Shown: positions 17,045 to 24,638 of the stretch, piece by piece | Layout: each line of letters starts with the position of its first letter | Position numbering within the stretch: the stretch's first letter is position 1 | From: Verrucomicrobiia bacterium | Lineage (GTDB): Bacteria; Verrucomicrobiota; Verrucomicrobiia; Verrucomicrobiales; DEV007 | NCBI GenBank assembly: GCA_020439945.1 | Contig: JAGRPB010000047.1 | Location: 1 to 33,700, forward strand | Reading direction: 5' to 3' | DNA: 33,700 nucleotides | Made by a program: the position numbers and the translations under genes | Notes under the pieces: model-generated | The model's input: only the letters and a program-made list of their open reading frames with translations | The model's database searches: none | What the model was told of the DNA's origin: nothing

Positions 17045-18181
17045 TCAGTTCACTTGTACCGGTTCGTTCTGGATTGCGAAGTAGGCCAGTTCCCGCTGGT
17101 ATTGCTCCAGCTCGCAGTCGGTGACGATGCGGACGAACCCGAGCATCGTGTCGGCGGTGGACTCGGGTTTCAGCGTGATCCGATACTCCCGGCCATCGGC
17201 AATGGTATCGAGCTTTGCCGACACCGAATCGCGGCTGGAGGAAATCCCGGTGACGTGAATTGGTTTTTCCCGGAGCACTTTGAAACGGATTTCCCGGGAT
17301 TCGGGGGCTTCGCCGATCGACCACTTCACGGTCAGGGGTTCGATCGAAACGACGGCGGGAATAGTCACCTTCACCACCAACCGGTTCTCCCTCGAACCGG
17401 GAACGTCGGTGGAAACGTAAACACTTTTCTCCGCCTCGCCGCTCAGCTTCTCGATATCGAAAACCGCGGTGATCGTCGCCGTTCCTCCCGGCGGAATCTC
17501 GCGGGTGTCGGCGTCGACACTGACGCAGGAACAGGAGCTGTCGAGCTTGGTGATGTGGACGGGAGTGGCGTTCGGATTCCTGGCCACGAAGGTTGCGGTC
17601 ATTTCCTTGTCACCGGCTTCGGCTTCGTGGGAAAACACTTCCGGTTCGAAGACCAGGGGCGAGCCAGACGTCACGGGTCCCGCCGTCGCCTCGGACGCCG
17701 ACACTTCAGCGGTGCGGATCTCGATTCTTTCCCCGGAAGCCTCCTTCGGGGTCGGGAGGAACCATTGGTAAAGCATGAAATAGATGATCACTCCGGTCAC
17801 TGAAATGTAGAACCAGATGGGCAGCGTCCAGCGAGCGAGCCGGCGATGTTTGTCGAATTTTCGCCGGGCGGCAAAGACCACCGTCGTGATGACCATGGGA
17901 AGGTTGACCACAGCCAGCAATGTGTGGCTGATCAGGATCGTCAGGTAGACGATTCGGGCCACCGGATACTCGGCGGGAAACTTCGTGACGTGTCCTTCCT
18001 TGAGCGCATGATAGGTGAGGTAACAGGCCAGAAAAGCCGCGGACGATACCAGTGCCGAAATCATGAAACCGGCATGGGCTCGGCGGTGGCCGGAACGGAT
18101 GGCGAGGTAACCGGCGGCGAGCAGAATCGCACTGAGTCCGTTGAGGGTGGCGTTGAGAGGGGGGAAAAGTTCGAGATTCAT
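17045..18181 (-). CDS. DUF420 (CtaM-like) - DUF1573 fusion protein
   Basis: The 378-residue protein starts at ATG 18181 (FFPPL-type lead: NLELFPPLNATLNGLSAILL). Residues 1-140 are a DUF420 domain with four to five helices and conserved His residues (GHRRAHAGFM, ISHTLLAVVNLP, KHRRLARWTLPIWFY). Gram-positive DUF420 proteins (YozB/CtaM) are needed for active haem-copper oxidase, which fits the neighbours sco, ctaB and ctaA. After a linker, residues about 177-270 are a DUF1573 Ig-like domain (TFVARNPNATPVHITKLDSSC, with a CSC pair at 217-219), and a second beta-rich region runs to the end. The C-terminal part should lie in the periplasm. I infer an oxidase assembly factor with an added periplasmic domain; what DUF1573 adds is unknown. 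The gene lies 37 bp after sco. Confidence 0.85.
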   Translation of the reverse strand: MNLELFPPLNATLNGLSAILLAAGYLAIRSGHRRAHAGFMISALVSSAAFLACYLTYHALKEGHVTKFPAEYPVARIVYLTILISHTLLAVVNLPMVITTVVFAARRKFDKHRRLARWTLPIWFYISVTGVIIYFMLYQWFLPTPKEASGERIEIRTAEVSASEATAGPVTSGSPLVFEPEVFSHEAEAGDKEMTATFVARNPNATPVHITKLDSSCSCVSVDADTREIPPGGTATITAVFDIEKLSGEAEKSVYVSTDVPGSRENRLVVKVTIPAVVSIEPLTVKWSIGEAPESREIRFKVLREKPIHVTGISSSRDSVSAKLDTIADGREYRITLKPESTADTMLGFVRIVTDCELEQYQRELAYFAIQNEPVQVN

Positions 18182-18218
18182 CGGCCGGAACGGGACAAAA
18201 AGGGAGAGACGAAGGCGT

Positions 18219-18974
18219 TCAGGAATCGGTGTCGGGAGCGTCGGCGTAGGGATCGCCGGCACCGGCCGGCAGCGGTTTGCCGGATTCCTCAAAGAGGTAG
18301 CAAATATCGCTGACGAGTTGCTCAAAGGAGGCCGCCGCCATTCCCGGCTGGGTCGTGTTCATCACGTCATACATGCCGCGGACATGACCGGCCCCATCCA
18401 CGAGCGCGAGCCGCTGATCGTGCGAGAATTTTCCGCTCCGGGCGATCTCTTCGGGATCGGTGTTCTCGACCACACCGAAAAACTTGAAGTTCCGGATCAT
18501 GTATTCCCGGATACGCTCCTCGTTGCCGGTGAGGAACCACCAGTTCTCCACGTCGATCCCGTTGCGTTTCACCCAGGCATCCATCTTGGCCGGGGTGTCC
18601 TCCTTCGGATCGAGACTGATGGAGACGAGATGGAAATCATCGCGGTCGCCGAATTTGTCGTAGAGGTTTTTCATGATCCCGGCCATGCCGAGACAGCCTC
18701 CGGGACACCCCGTGTACTGGTAGCCGGCCACCCAGATATCGCCCTCGAGTTGGGAAAACGACACCTCGCCGCCGTCACGATTCGTGGCGGTGAAATCGGG
18801 GAGCTTGGCAAGGTAGGCCGGACGCGGGTGTTCGATTTCGAACTTCCGCTTTTTCAGGTAGGAAAGCGTCACGAAGATCGAACCGCAGGCGATGATGGCG
18901 CAGATGCCAACCACCGTCGACCACCAGAGTACGGGATTGAAATTGGGAGCTTCAGTGTGGGAACGATGAGCCAT
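18219..18974 (-). CDS. Sco-type copper chaperone for cytochrome oxidase
   Basis: Sco proteins deliver copper to, or reduce, the CuA centre of CoxB. This 251-residue protein has one N-terminal membrane anchor (WWSTVVGICAIIACGSIFVTL, about 18-38) and a thioredoxin-like domain. Copper ligands are visible: Cys90 and Cys94 in YTGCPGGCLGM (CxxxC) and His185 in KFSHDQRLALVDGAGHVRG. The domain opening LPDFTATNRDGGEVSFSQLE is typical. The usual TxCPxxCP reads TGCPGGCL, but both cysteines are kept. It is followed by DUF420-DUF1573 and preceded by ctaB, with 14 bp between, an oxidase-biogenesis set. The acidic C-terminal tail after about 235 has no assigned role. Confidence 0.93.
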   Translation of the reverse strand: MAHRSHTEAPNFNPVLWWSTVVGICAIIACGSIFVTLSYLKKRKFEIEHPRPAYLAKLPDFTATNRDGGEVSFSQLEGDIWVAGYQYTGCPGGCLGMAGIMKNLYDKFGDRDDFHLVSISLDPKEDTPAKMDAWVKRNGIDVENWWFLTGNEERIREYMIRNFKFFGVVENTDPEEIARSGKFSHDQRLALVDGAGHVRGMYDVMNTTQPGMAAASFEQLVSDICYLFEESGKPLPAGAGDPYADAPDTDS

Positions 18975-18988
18975 GGAAACGGAAGTTT

Positions 18989-19945
18989 TCAGGGAGCCGG
19001 TGAGCGCCAGGTCAGGAGTGCTGCGGTCAGGATGAGCGGCAGGTAGAGGAGCGTGAAAAAGAACAACCGGCGGGCATCGACCCGTTTCCGGCTACGAAAA
19101 AACCGCGCCGCCAGCCAGGCCATGGACCATCCCAGGAAAAAGCCGGGGGGAAGAAACCAAAGCGACACGACGCCGGTCAGGACCGGCAACAGCGGGAAAA
19201 CGGCGACGACGAGGGAAAAGCCGAGCGCGAGGCGGGCCGTCCGGGCGCCGCTTTCATCACCGTTGGACCACATCACGAAGCCGCCACGCTCGTACTCCTC
19301 GCGATACATCCAGTTGATGGCGACGAAATGCGGCAGTTGCCAGAGAAAAAGAATCGCAAACAGAAAGAGCCCCCCCCAGGAGAATAACGGCTGTCCACCG
19401 CCCACCCAGCCGATCAGGGGAGGCAGCGCCCCGGATACGGCGCCCACGATGGTGTTCCAACTGGTCCGCCGCTTCATCGGCGTGTAGACGAACAAGTAGG
19501 AAAGGAGCGTCGCGGCGGCCAGAGCGGCCGCCAGGGGATTCACCTTCATGCCGAGGTGGATGATGCCGAAGGCGGCCAGCAGCCAGCCCATCACGAAAGC
19601 AAGGGCGTGCGGCATTCTGCGAGCCGGCAGGGGCCGGTCTGCGGTCCGGAACATCCGCGCGTCGGCATCGACCTCCATCAACTGATTGAACACTGCCGAT
19701 CCGAACGCCGCCAGGGCAGTGCCGATCAGGATATGCAATGCCGTCATCCAATGCACGCCTTCCCCACCGGCACGGGCCGCGGCGAAGTAGCCGCAGAGCG
19801 CCGTGATCACCACCAGAAGACTCAGGCGGGCCTTGGTGATGGCCACGAGATCCCGGTGAGCCTGGGTCAATGAAGCGCGAGCGCCGCCGGATTTCGCCGC
19901 CGCCGCATCTCCAGTAGGTCCGGATGGCTGGATCATCTCCGACAT
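18989..19945 (-). CDS. ctaB: Protohaem IX farnesyltransferase (haem O synthase)
   Basis: It attaches a farnesyl chain to protohaem to make haem O, the precursor of haem A. The 318-residue UbiA-family membrane protein carries the first Asp-rich site NQLMEVDADARMFRTADRP and the second, YTPMKRRTSWNTIVGAVSGA. Both are diagnostic for CtaB/CyoE/COX10. Nine hydrophobic helices are visible. ATG 19945 was chosen because the frame upstream (to 20065) reads as low-similarity Arg-rich sequence. It lies 19 bp after ctaA, which performs the next step, and just before sco. With coxA of the aa3 type in the same block, haem A is the expected end product. Confidence 0.95.
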   Translation of the reverse strand: MSEMIQPSGPTGDAAAAKSGGARASLTQAHRDLVAITKARLSLLVVITALCGYFAAARAGGEGVHWMTALHILIGTALAAFGSAVFNQLMEVDADARMFRTADRPLPARRMPHALAFVMGWLLAAFGIIHLGMKVNPLAAALAAATLLSYLFVYTPMKRRTSWNTIVGAVSGALPPLIGWVGGGQPLFSWGGLFLFAILFLWQLPHFVAINWMYREEYERGGFVMWSNGDESGARTARLALGFSLVVAVFPLLPVLTGVVSLWFLPPGFFLGWSMAWLAARFFRSRKRVDARRLFFFTLLYLPLILTAALLTWRSPAP

Positions 19946-19964
19946 GGTGAAGCCGTATCTTACG

Positions 19965-21167
19965 TCACCGAGCGGGCTGAGGCAAAGCGCTGCTCGCCTC
20001 GCCTCCCGAATCCGCGAGGAGCGTCTTTTTGCCGCGCGTGGTCCACCCCCGCACCGCGAGGGCAAAGGCGGTCGCCAGCAACGCGAGGCCGTTGATGACG
20101 TGGAAATTGGTCACCCAGAATCGCTTGTGCTCCGGGCTGCCGGTGAGGAGCACCGTCACGCCGAGCGCGATCTGCAGTACGAGCAGTCCACTGATGGCGA
20201 GACTGTGGCGGAGCAGACCGACCGGAATGTCGCGGCGAGTCCAGAGCCACAGGGTCAGCCCGACGCCCAGGGAAAACACCGCCAGGGCCCAGTATTTGTG
20301 GGCAAACATCAGCAAAAGAATCGCCGAATCGCCATCGGAAGAAACGGCATCGAAACCGGGGAACCATTTTCCGGCGGTCAGGAAAACCCCGGTATCGGCC
20401 AGTCCGGCGCGATGATGGTGACGCATCAGGGCGCCGAGGATCAACTGGGTGAAAATCGCCGCCACGAGGAGGAAGGTCCCGATTCGAATCGGGCGATGCT
20501 GATCTTCCGCGACCGCCGCCCGCCGATCGGCCCACGCCGGCGAGGTGAGCATGCCGATCAGGATGACGACGCAGAAAAATCCCTGGGCGAGGCATCCATG
20601 GATCACGGCAAAGGTATCGGAAATCTCCGTCACCCGCAGACCGCCGAGGATGGCCTGGGTCGTCACCATCAGGAGCGCCAACGCCGACAGCCGGGTGGTG
20701 ATGTTCCACCCGCGTTTCAGCCAACTCCAGACGAGCCAGATCACCGGCACCAACGCCGCGGCGCAGGCCACGGCAAGCAGCAGGTGCTTGCGTCCGGGAT
20801 CCTGGCGTTCCGCGCCGGCCCGGATGAAGAAACTGAAAACGATGGCGAGCGTGACGAACAGCAGGACGAACTCGATCCAGGTCCCGCCGTTGCGACGATG
20901 GGTCCACCCGAAAAGGATCAGCGTCATCAGTCCCACCATGGTGGCCAGAAGGCGGTGGCTGTGTTCGAGAAAAGGCACCATGTGCTTGAGCCATCCCGGC
21001 GGATTCACCGATCCAAGACTCAGGGGCCAGTCGGCGAACGCCATGCCGGCCTGCCTGGTCGTGGTGGCGGCCCCCCACCAGATCAGTAGCACGGTCATCA
21101 CCGCCAAGGCTTTCACATAGCGATGCATCGAGGCGGAGCCGATCGGCTGGACTTCGGAAGCTGGCAT
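19965..21167 (-). CDS. ctaA: Haem A synthase (CtaA/COX15 family)
   Basis: Haem A synthase oxidises the C8 methyl of haem O to a formyl group. The 400-residue, eight-helix protein has the N-half motif TTTRQAGMAFADWPLSLG, the catalytic Glu/His motif EHSHRLLA (about 68-75), a histidine in AVIHGCLAQ, HKYWALAVFSLG in the second half, and NFHVINGLALLATA near the end. Four haem-ligand-type histidines are therefore present. ATG 21167 is used; ATG 21128 (MHRYVK) would remove 13 polar residues. It lies 186 bp downstream of coxB and directly before ctaB. The length matches the two-domain type 2 (proteobacterial/mitochondrial-like) enzymes rather than the shorter Bacillus ones. Confidence 0.94.
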   Translation of the reverse strand: MPASEVQPIGSASMHRYVKALAVMTVLLIWWGAATTTRQAGMAFADWPLSLGSVNPPGWLKHMVPFLEHSHRLLATMVGLMTLILFGWTHRRNGGTWIEFVLLFVTLAIVFSFFIRAGAERQDPGRKHLLLAVACAAALVPVIWLVWSWLKRGWNITTRLSALALLMVTTQAILGGLRVTEISDTFAVIHGCLAQGFFCVVILIGMLTSPAWADRRAAVAEDQHRPIRIGTFLLVAAIFTQLILGALMRHHHRAGLADTGVFLTAGKWFPGFDAVSSDGDSAILLLMFAHKYWALAVFSLGVGLTLWLWTRRDIPVGLLRHSLAISGLLVLQIALGVTVLLTGSPEHKRFWVTNFHVINGLALLATAFALAVRGWTTRGKKTLLADSGGEASSALPQPAR

Positions 21168-21353
21168 GGAAGACGTGAGAAGCGGGTGAAGGATTTCGCT
21201 TTCAGGTTACGCTGGTCGCTTCACCCCGGACAGGGGCGCGATCACCGGTTCTCCCCACCGCCTCCGAAAGAAAGAGCCGGTGACGGAAACCGCCCCGGCC
21301 CGGAAATCATGAAGGTCACGCGTGATCGGTGATGGTGGGCGCGATGACCTCGA
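21168..21353. other. Gap between coxB and ctaA without a gene
   Basis: This is the longest gap (186 bp) in the respiratory block. It holds only a weak inverted repeat, GTGATCG (21322-21328) with CGATCAC (21351-21357), whose right arm overlaps the coxB stop. No terminator or promoter is convincing. A change of transcription unit between oxidase subunits and the haem A genes is possible here. Confidence 0.4.
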
Positions 21354-22112
21354 TCACTGTGGCAGCAACGGCCGCTGACCGGCAAACCACTGGTCGAATT
21401 CCTCCGGCTCCACCACGCGGATGGTCGCCTTCATCTTGGCGTGACCGGCTCCGCAGAGCTGGGCGCAAACGATGTCCCACTCGCCCACCTTGTTCGGCAC
21501 GAACCACATCGGGATTTCGCGACCGGGGATGGCGTCCTGCTGAATGAACATCGGAACCAAAGCCAATCCGTGAATGACATCCTTCGAGGTCACCTGGATG
21601 ATGACGGGGCGCCCCTTGGGTAGCACGAGGTCGCCCAGGGTCACGAAGTCGTCCTTGGCGTTCGGATCATCCGCCACCAGCCCGACGGCGTTGGTGTTGT
21701 AAAGACGAGGATCGGTCAGGCCCATCATCTTGTCGGGGCCGGTGTAGTGGAAATTCCACAGGAAGGTCTGCCCGACCGCCTGGATCCGGAGCACTTCGGG
21801 ATCGTCCTTGGGGATGTCATCGACCCGCATCGCCCACAAGGGGAAGGCGAAGCCGAGGAGCAGCACCACTTCAATGATGACCACGCCGATTTCGAGGTGG
21901 GTCGAGAAATGGGAGGTGACACCGTGATAGTTGGCTTTCGGGCTCTTTTTGGAGCGGAAACGCCAGATGATGTAGATGAGGAAAAGACCCCAGCCCACCG
22001 TCAGGGCACCCATGAACCAGTGCAGCACGGCCAGCATGTGATTGGCGACGGCTCCGTGTTCCGAAGCGATGTCCGTCATCCAGAGGGCGTCATTGATGGA
22101 ATCGAAATTCAT
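21354..22112 (-). CDS. coxB: Cytochrome c oxidase subunit II (CuA subunit)
   Basis: Subunit II accepts electrons from cytochrome c through the binuclear CuA centre. This 252-residue protein has two N-terminal transmembrane helices (about 27-50 and 74-94) and a periplasmic cupredoxin domain. CuA ligands are His181 (DVIHGLALVPM), Cys216, Cys220, His224 and Met227 in CAQLCGAGHAKM. The residue between the cysteines that is usually Glu (CSELCG) is Gln218, as in ba3-type oxidases. The aromatic electron-entry region FLWNFHYTG is present. There is no cleavable signal peptide and no fused cytochrome c domain, so a separate cytochrome is needed. Its position, far from coxA and after two small membrane-protein genes, is unusual compared with the common coxB-coxA order. 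Confidence 0.95.
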   Translation of the reverse strand: MNFDSINDALWMTDIASEHGAVANHMLAVLHWFMGALTVGWGLFLIYIIWRFRSKKSPKANYHGVTSHFSTHLEIGVVIIEVVLLLGFAFPLWAMRVDDIPKDDPEVLRIQAVGQTFLWNFHYTGPDKMMGLTDPRLYNTNAVGLVADDPNAKDDFVTLGDLVLPKGRPVIIQVTSKDVIHGLALVPMFIQQDAIPGREIPMWFVPNKVGEWDIVCAQLCGAGHAKMKATIRVVEPEEFDQWFAGQRPLLPQ

Positions 22113-22187
22113 GAATCAGAGGACTTGAAGATCTGCGTTTGTGAGGAGGGAGGGAAAAATCCCGCGGGACAAATATAGGGTCAGGGA

Positions 22188-22400
22188 TCAGGAAGATTGC
22201 TGTTGTTCTTCCTCCGCCGCCACCTGACGGCTTCGGCGGGCGAGATAGACGATGAAGGCGATGAACGCGGCGAAAACCCCGGCCAGCACCACCCCCAACA
22301 ACATCACGGCCATGTTGGCGGCCTGCAGTGAATTTCCGTCACTGCCGAAACAGATCGAGCAGGCGAGCAGCGATTGGGCGAGTGCGATCGAGGGAAGCAT
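22188..22400 (-). CDS. Small membrane protein with CSICFG motif
   Basis: This 70-residue protein has an N-terminal hydrophobic stretch with the motif LLACSICFGSDGNS (Cys14 and Cys17), one strong transmembrane helix (about 30-54), then a basic and a glutamine/glutamate-rich cytoplasmic tail. Residues 1-9 (LPSIALAQS) could be a weak signal peptide. It lies between coxB (75 bp) and another small membrane gene (39 bp), inside the oxidase block. The CxxCFG pair could bind a metal or form a disulfide. No known family is recognised; an oxidase accessory subunit or assembly factor is a guess from position. Confidence 0.7.
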   Translation of the reverse strand: MLPSIALAQSLLACSICFGSDGNSLQAANMAVMLLGVVLAGVFAAFIAFIVYLARRSRQVAAEEEQQQSS

Positions 22401-22432
22401 GACAGAGTTTTCGTTCGGAGTTTACGACACGG

Positions 22433-22442
22433 AACAGGGTCA
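22433..22442 (-). repeat. TGACCCTGTT motif, copy at a stop codon
   Basis: The minus strand reads TGACCCTGTT, and its TGA is the stop codon of the small two-helix protein. Identical 10-mers occur at 23050-23059 and 30326-30335, all between genes and in the same orientation. Confidence 0.45.
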
Positions 22443-22637
22443 GGTGATCACATGACGGGATTTCTTTCGAAACCAGACACCGTAGGCGGTGAGCGCCACG
22501 CCGAGCACGACGCTGAAAATTCCCATCCCACGAATCGAAAGGCTCACGTCTCTGGCCAGCAACGCCCATGCCCCGAACCCGAGGCAGAACAGCGCCGCCA
22601 CGGCGATAAACAGGAAATGGAAGTGCTTCAGCGACAT
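22440..22637 (-). CDS. Small two-helix membrane protein
   Basis: This 65-residue protein has two hydrophobic helices (about 8-27 and 36-55), a short linker, and a basic C-terminus. It has no cysteines other than Cys18 and no recognisable motif. It lies between the subunit IV gene (30 bp) and the CSICFG gene (39 bp), all in one direction. Its stop codon is part of the TGACCCTGTT motif seen elsewhere in the block. The start is ATG 22637. It could be an extra structural subunit of the oxidase; nothing in the sequence proves it. Confidence 0.65.
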   Translation of the reverse strand: MSLKHFHFLFIAVAALFCLGFGAWALLARDVSLSIRGMGIFSVVLGVALTAYGVWFRKKSRHVIT

Positions 22638-22667
22638 GACGGAGGGAGAGGAAAAGACGATCGCGAA

Positions 22668-23021
22668 TCAACTCAGACTGCTTCGAACCGCTTCGAAAGC
22701 TTCGTGGATCGGGTTGCTCCATGCAAACAGGATCAGGACCATCAACCCGAGGAAGAAGCAGAAGGTGAACAGGAGGATCTTGTAAATCAGACCTCGCTCG
22801 TGATTCAGGTGCATGAAAATCAGAGCCACCATCGACGATTTGATGCAGGCGATCACCAGACCGATCGTGATGTCGACCCAGTCGAGACCGGGCACCCCGA
22901 AATCGAAGGGGTGGAAATACCCGAGCAGCACGGTCACGATCGTCAACACGCCCAGGGCGATGCCCACGGCGGTGTAGGCTTTCTTGTGGTGGGCCAGTTC
23001 TTCAGGAGTCAGCGTTGCCAT
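22668..23021 (-). CDS. Cytochrome c oxidase subunit IV (prokaryotic type)
   Basis: The 117-residue protein has three transmembrane helices (about 16-35, 49-72 and 81-100). It carries the COX4_pro (PF03626) signature CIKSSMVALIFMHLNHERG, in which the lysine, FMHL and following polar residues are the conserved core. It is a structural subunit of haem-copper oxidases and holds no cofactor. It follows coxC at 71 bp. The ATG at 23021 precedes the typical polar lead ATLTPEELAHHKKAY. The tail after the third helix is slightly longer than in many relatives. Confidence 0.9.
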   Translation of the reverse strand: MATLTPEELAHHKKAYTAVGIALGVLTIVTVLLGYFHPFDFGVPGLDWVDITIGLVIACIKSSMVALIFMHLNHERGLIYKILLFTFCFFLGLMVLILFAWSNPIHEAFEAVRSSLS

Positions 23022-23049
23022 TTTTCAGGAGCTCTCAGTGTCAAAAGGT

Positions 23050-23059
23050 AACAGGGTCA
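23050..23059 (-). repeat. TGACCCTGTT motif after coxC
   Basis: This is an exact copy of the motif at 22433-22442 and 30326-30335. It lies 34 bp past the coxC stop, in the 71-bp gap before the subunit IV gene. Confidence 0.4.
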
Positions 23060-23092
23060 GGTCTGTGACTGAAGAGGGTCGGATGCCCGCCC

Positions 23093-24556
23093 TCACATCA
23101 GATACATGATCGGGAAAAGGAAAATCCAGACGAGGTCGACGAAGTGCCAGAAAAGCCCCCCCACTTCGACCCGGTTGGCGAGGTGTTCGGGATTGCGGAG
23201 GAACATCTTCTTCCCGAAAAGGAGGAAGTAGGCGAGAACCAGGGCACCGCCGACGACGTGGAGACCGTGAAGCCCGGTCAACGTGAAGTAGATCGCGTAA
23301 TAGGTGCCGGCCCGCGGACCGTGATTGGTGACGAAAAGGGTCTGGTCGCGCGGAATTTCGATGACGACGTCTTCGTGTTCACCACCGCCACCACCGTGCG
23401 CTTCGTGACCTTCGGCCGCGCCTTCCTCCTCGGAACCGTGATCGCCCGGATGCGCCTGAACAGCTTCCTCGGCGCCATGACCACCGTGGCCATGAGGGTG
23501 CTCGTGAATGTTGTGAAAGTTGATCATCGGACCCTGCAGGGTCTTGATCGGAATGACGCCGTCTTTGAAATAGGACTTCACGCGATCCAGTTTCTCCTCG
23601 CGCACCGCCATGTAGTTGTCCTTCACGTGATCGCTGCCGGTGGACTCGTGAATCAATTTCCAGGCCATGACGCTGTCCTGATCCGCCAACGGCACCATCT
23701 GAAGATTGATGGAGTGGAGTTCCATCGTGATCGTGTCGCCGACCAGTTTGCCTTCCACGATCGTGCGATCATGGAAGTTGAGCTTCGTCTCGTCGCGACT
23801 GGCGATCTTTCGGGGATTGGCGTTGATGCGGAAGGAAGCGGTCAGCTTCTCCTTCATCTTGGGCGGGGTGTCCTTCTGATCGTCCCAGGTGCCGGCGCGC
23901 TGCTTCTTGCGCATCTCGGCGAGACCGCGGAGGGCGGCACGACGGTGACCCATGAACCAGCTGTCGAGGTCGCCGAGTTTCACCGTCTCCCCTTCTTCGG
24001 TCTTGAACTCGAGATCTTCCTTGTCCTCGTCGGCGATGTAGGAGTCAAAACCAGGAATCCCACCGGCGAAGTCGACCGTGACGGACTCGGCATCGAACCG
24101 GATCCGGTCGGTGCGAACCCCGTCCTCGTCCTTGAGGATGGTCCCGCCGAGGATCGAGTTGTCGGCCAGCTTGACGTCGTGGTGCTTGGTCAGCTTGCTG
24201 GTGTATTCGTAGGCCTTGATGCCCATGAAAATGGCGGCACAGGCGATCACGCCCAGCATCCAGTTGCGGAAGACATTCCATTTACGCTCCTTCAGAGCCA
24301 CCCAGGCGAAAACCACGAACACACTGGAAGCGATCAGCACCAGGGTATTGATGAAACCGGCAAGCACCATCTGGACGCTGGCGCCCAGCGGCCACGGGTT
24401 GTCGATTCCGGGCTGGGTGCCGACGCGGAGGAAGATATAGCCGGAAAAGAGGCCGCCGAACAGCATCACCTCGGAGGCGAGAAACAACCAGACCCCGATC
24501 TTGGCGTTATACAGCCCCGTATCGCGGCGGGCAGTGACTTCGTAGGGAATTTCCAT
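23093..24556 (-). CDS. coxC: Cytochrome c oxidase subunit III with a large inserted domain
   Basis: The 487-residue protein has a five-helix subunit III core. Helices lie at about 21-44, 62-88, 98-118, 417-447 and 465-487, with the family marks KIGVWLFLASEVMLFGGLFSGY, KAYEY and TLTGLHGLHVVGG. Between KAYEY and the fourth helix, about residues 121-407 form an inserted soluble region; canonical proteins have only a short loop there. If the N-terminus is cytoplasmic, the insertion is periplasmic. It has an acidic, beta-rich first part and a His-rich end with eleven histidines in 348-394 (for example HEHPHGHGGH). Subunit III supports proton uptake and stability of subunit I. It lies 82 bp after coxA. 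The core identity is certain; the insertion matches no domain I know. Confidence 0.95.
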   Translation of the reverse strand: MEIPYEVTARRDTGLYNAKIGVWLFLASEVMLFGGLFSGYIFLRVGTQPGIDNPWPLGASVQMVLAGFINTLVLIASSVFVVFAWVALKERKWNVFRNWMLGVIACAAIFMGIKAYEYTSKLTKHHDVKLADNSILGGTILKDEDGVRTDRIRFDAESVTVDFAGGIPGFDSYIADEDKEDLEFKTEEGETVKLGDLDSWFMGHRRAALRGLAEMRKKQRAGTWDDQKDTPPKMKEKLTASFRINANPRKIASRDETKLNFHDRTIVEGKLVGDTITMELHSINLQMVPLADQDSVMAWKLIHESTGSDHVKDNYMAVREEKLDRVKSYFKDGVIPIKTLQGPMINFHNIHEHPHGHGGHGAEEAVQAHPGDHGSEEEGAAEGHEAHGGGGGEHEDVVIEIPRDQTLFVTNHGPRAGTYYAIYFTLTGLHGLHVVGGALVLAYFLLFGKKMFLRNPEHLANRVEVGGLFWHFVDLVWIFLFPIMYLM

Positions 24557-24638
24557 CGCTTGGCTTGCTTGCAGGTGAAATCAGAATCGGATCGGGAAAC
24601 GGCGATCGATCCGCTCGCTCCCCGTCATGGAGAAAAAC

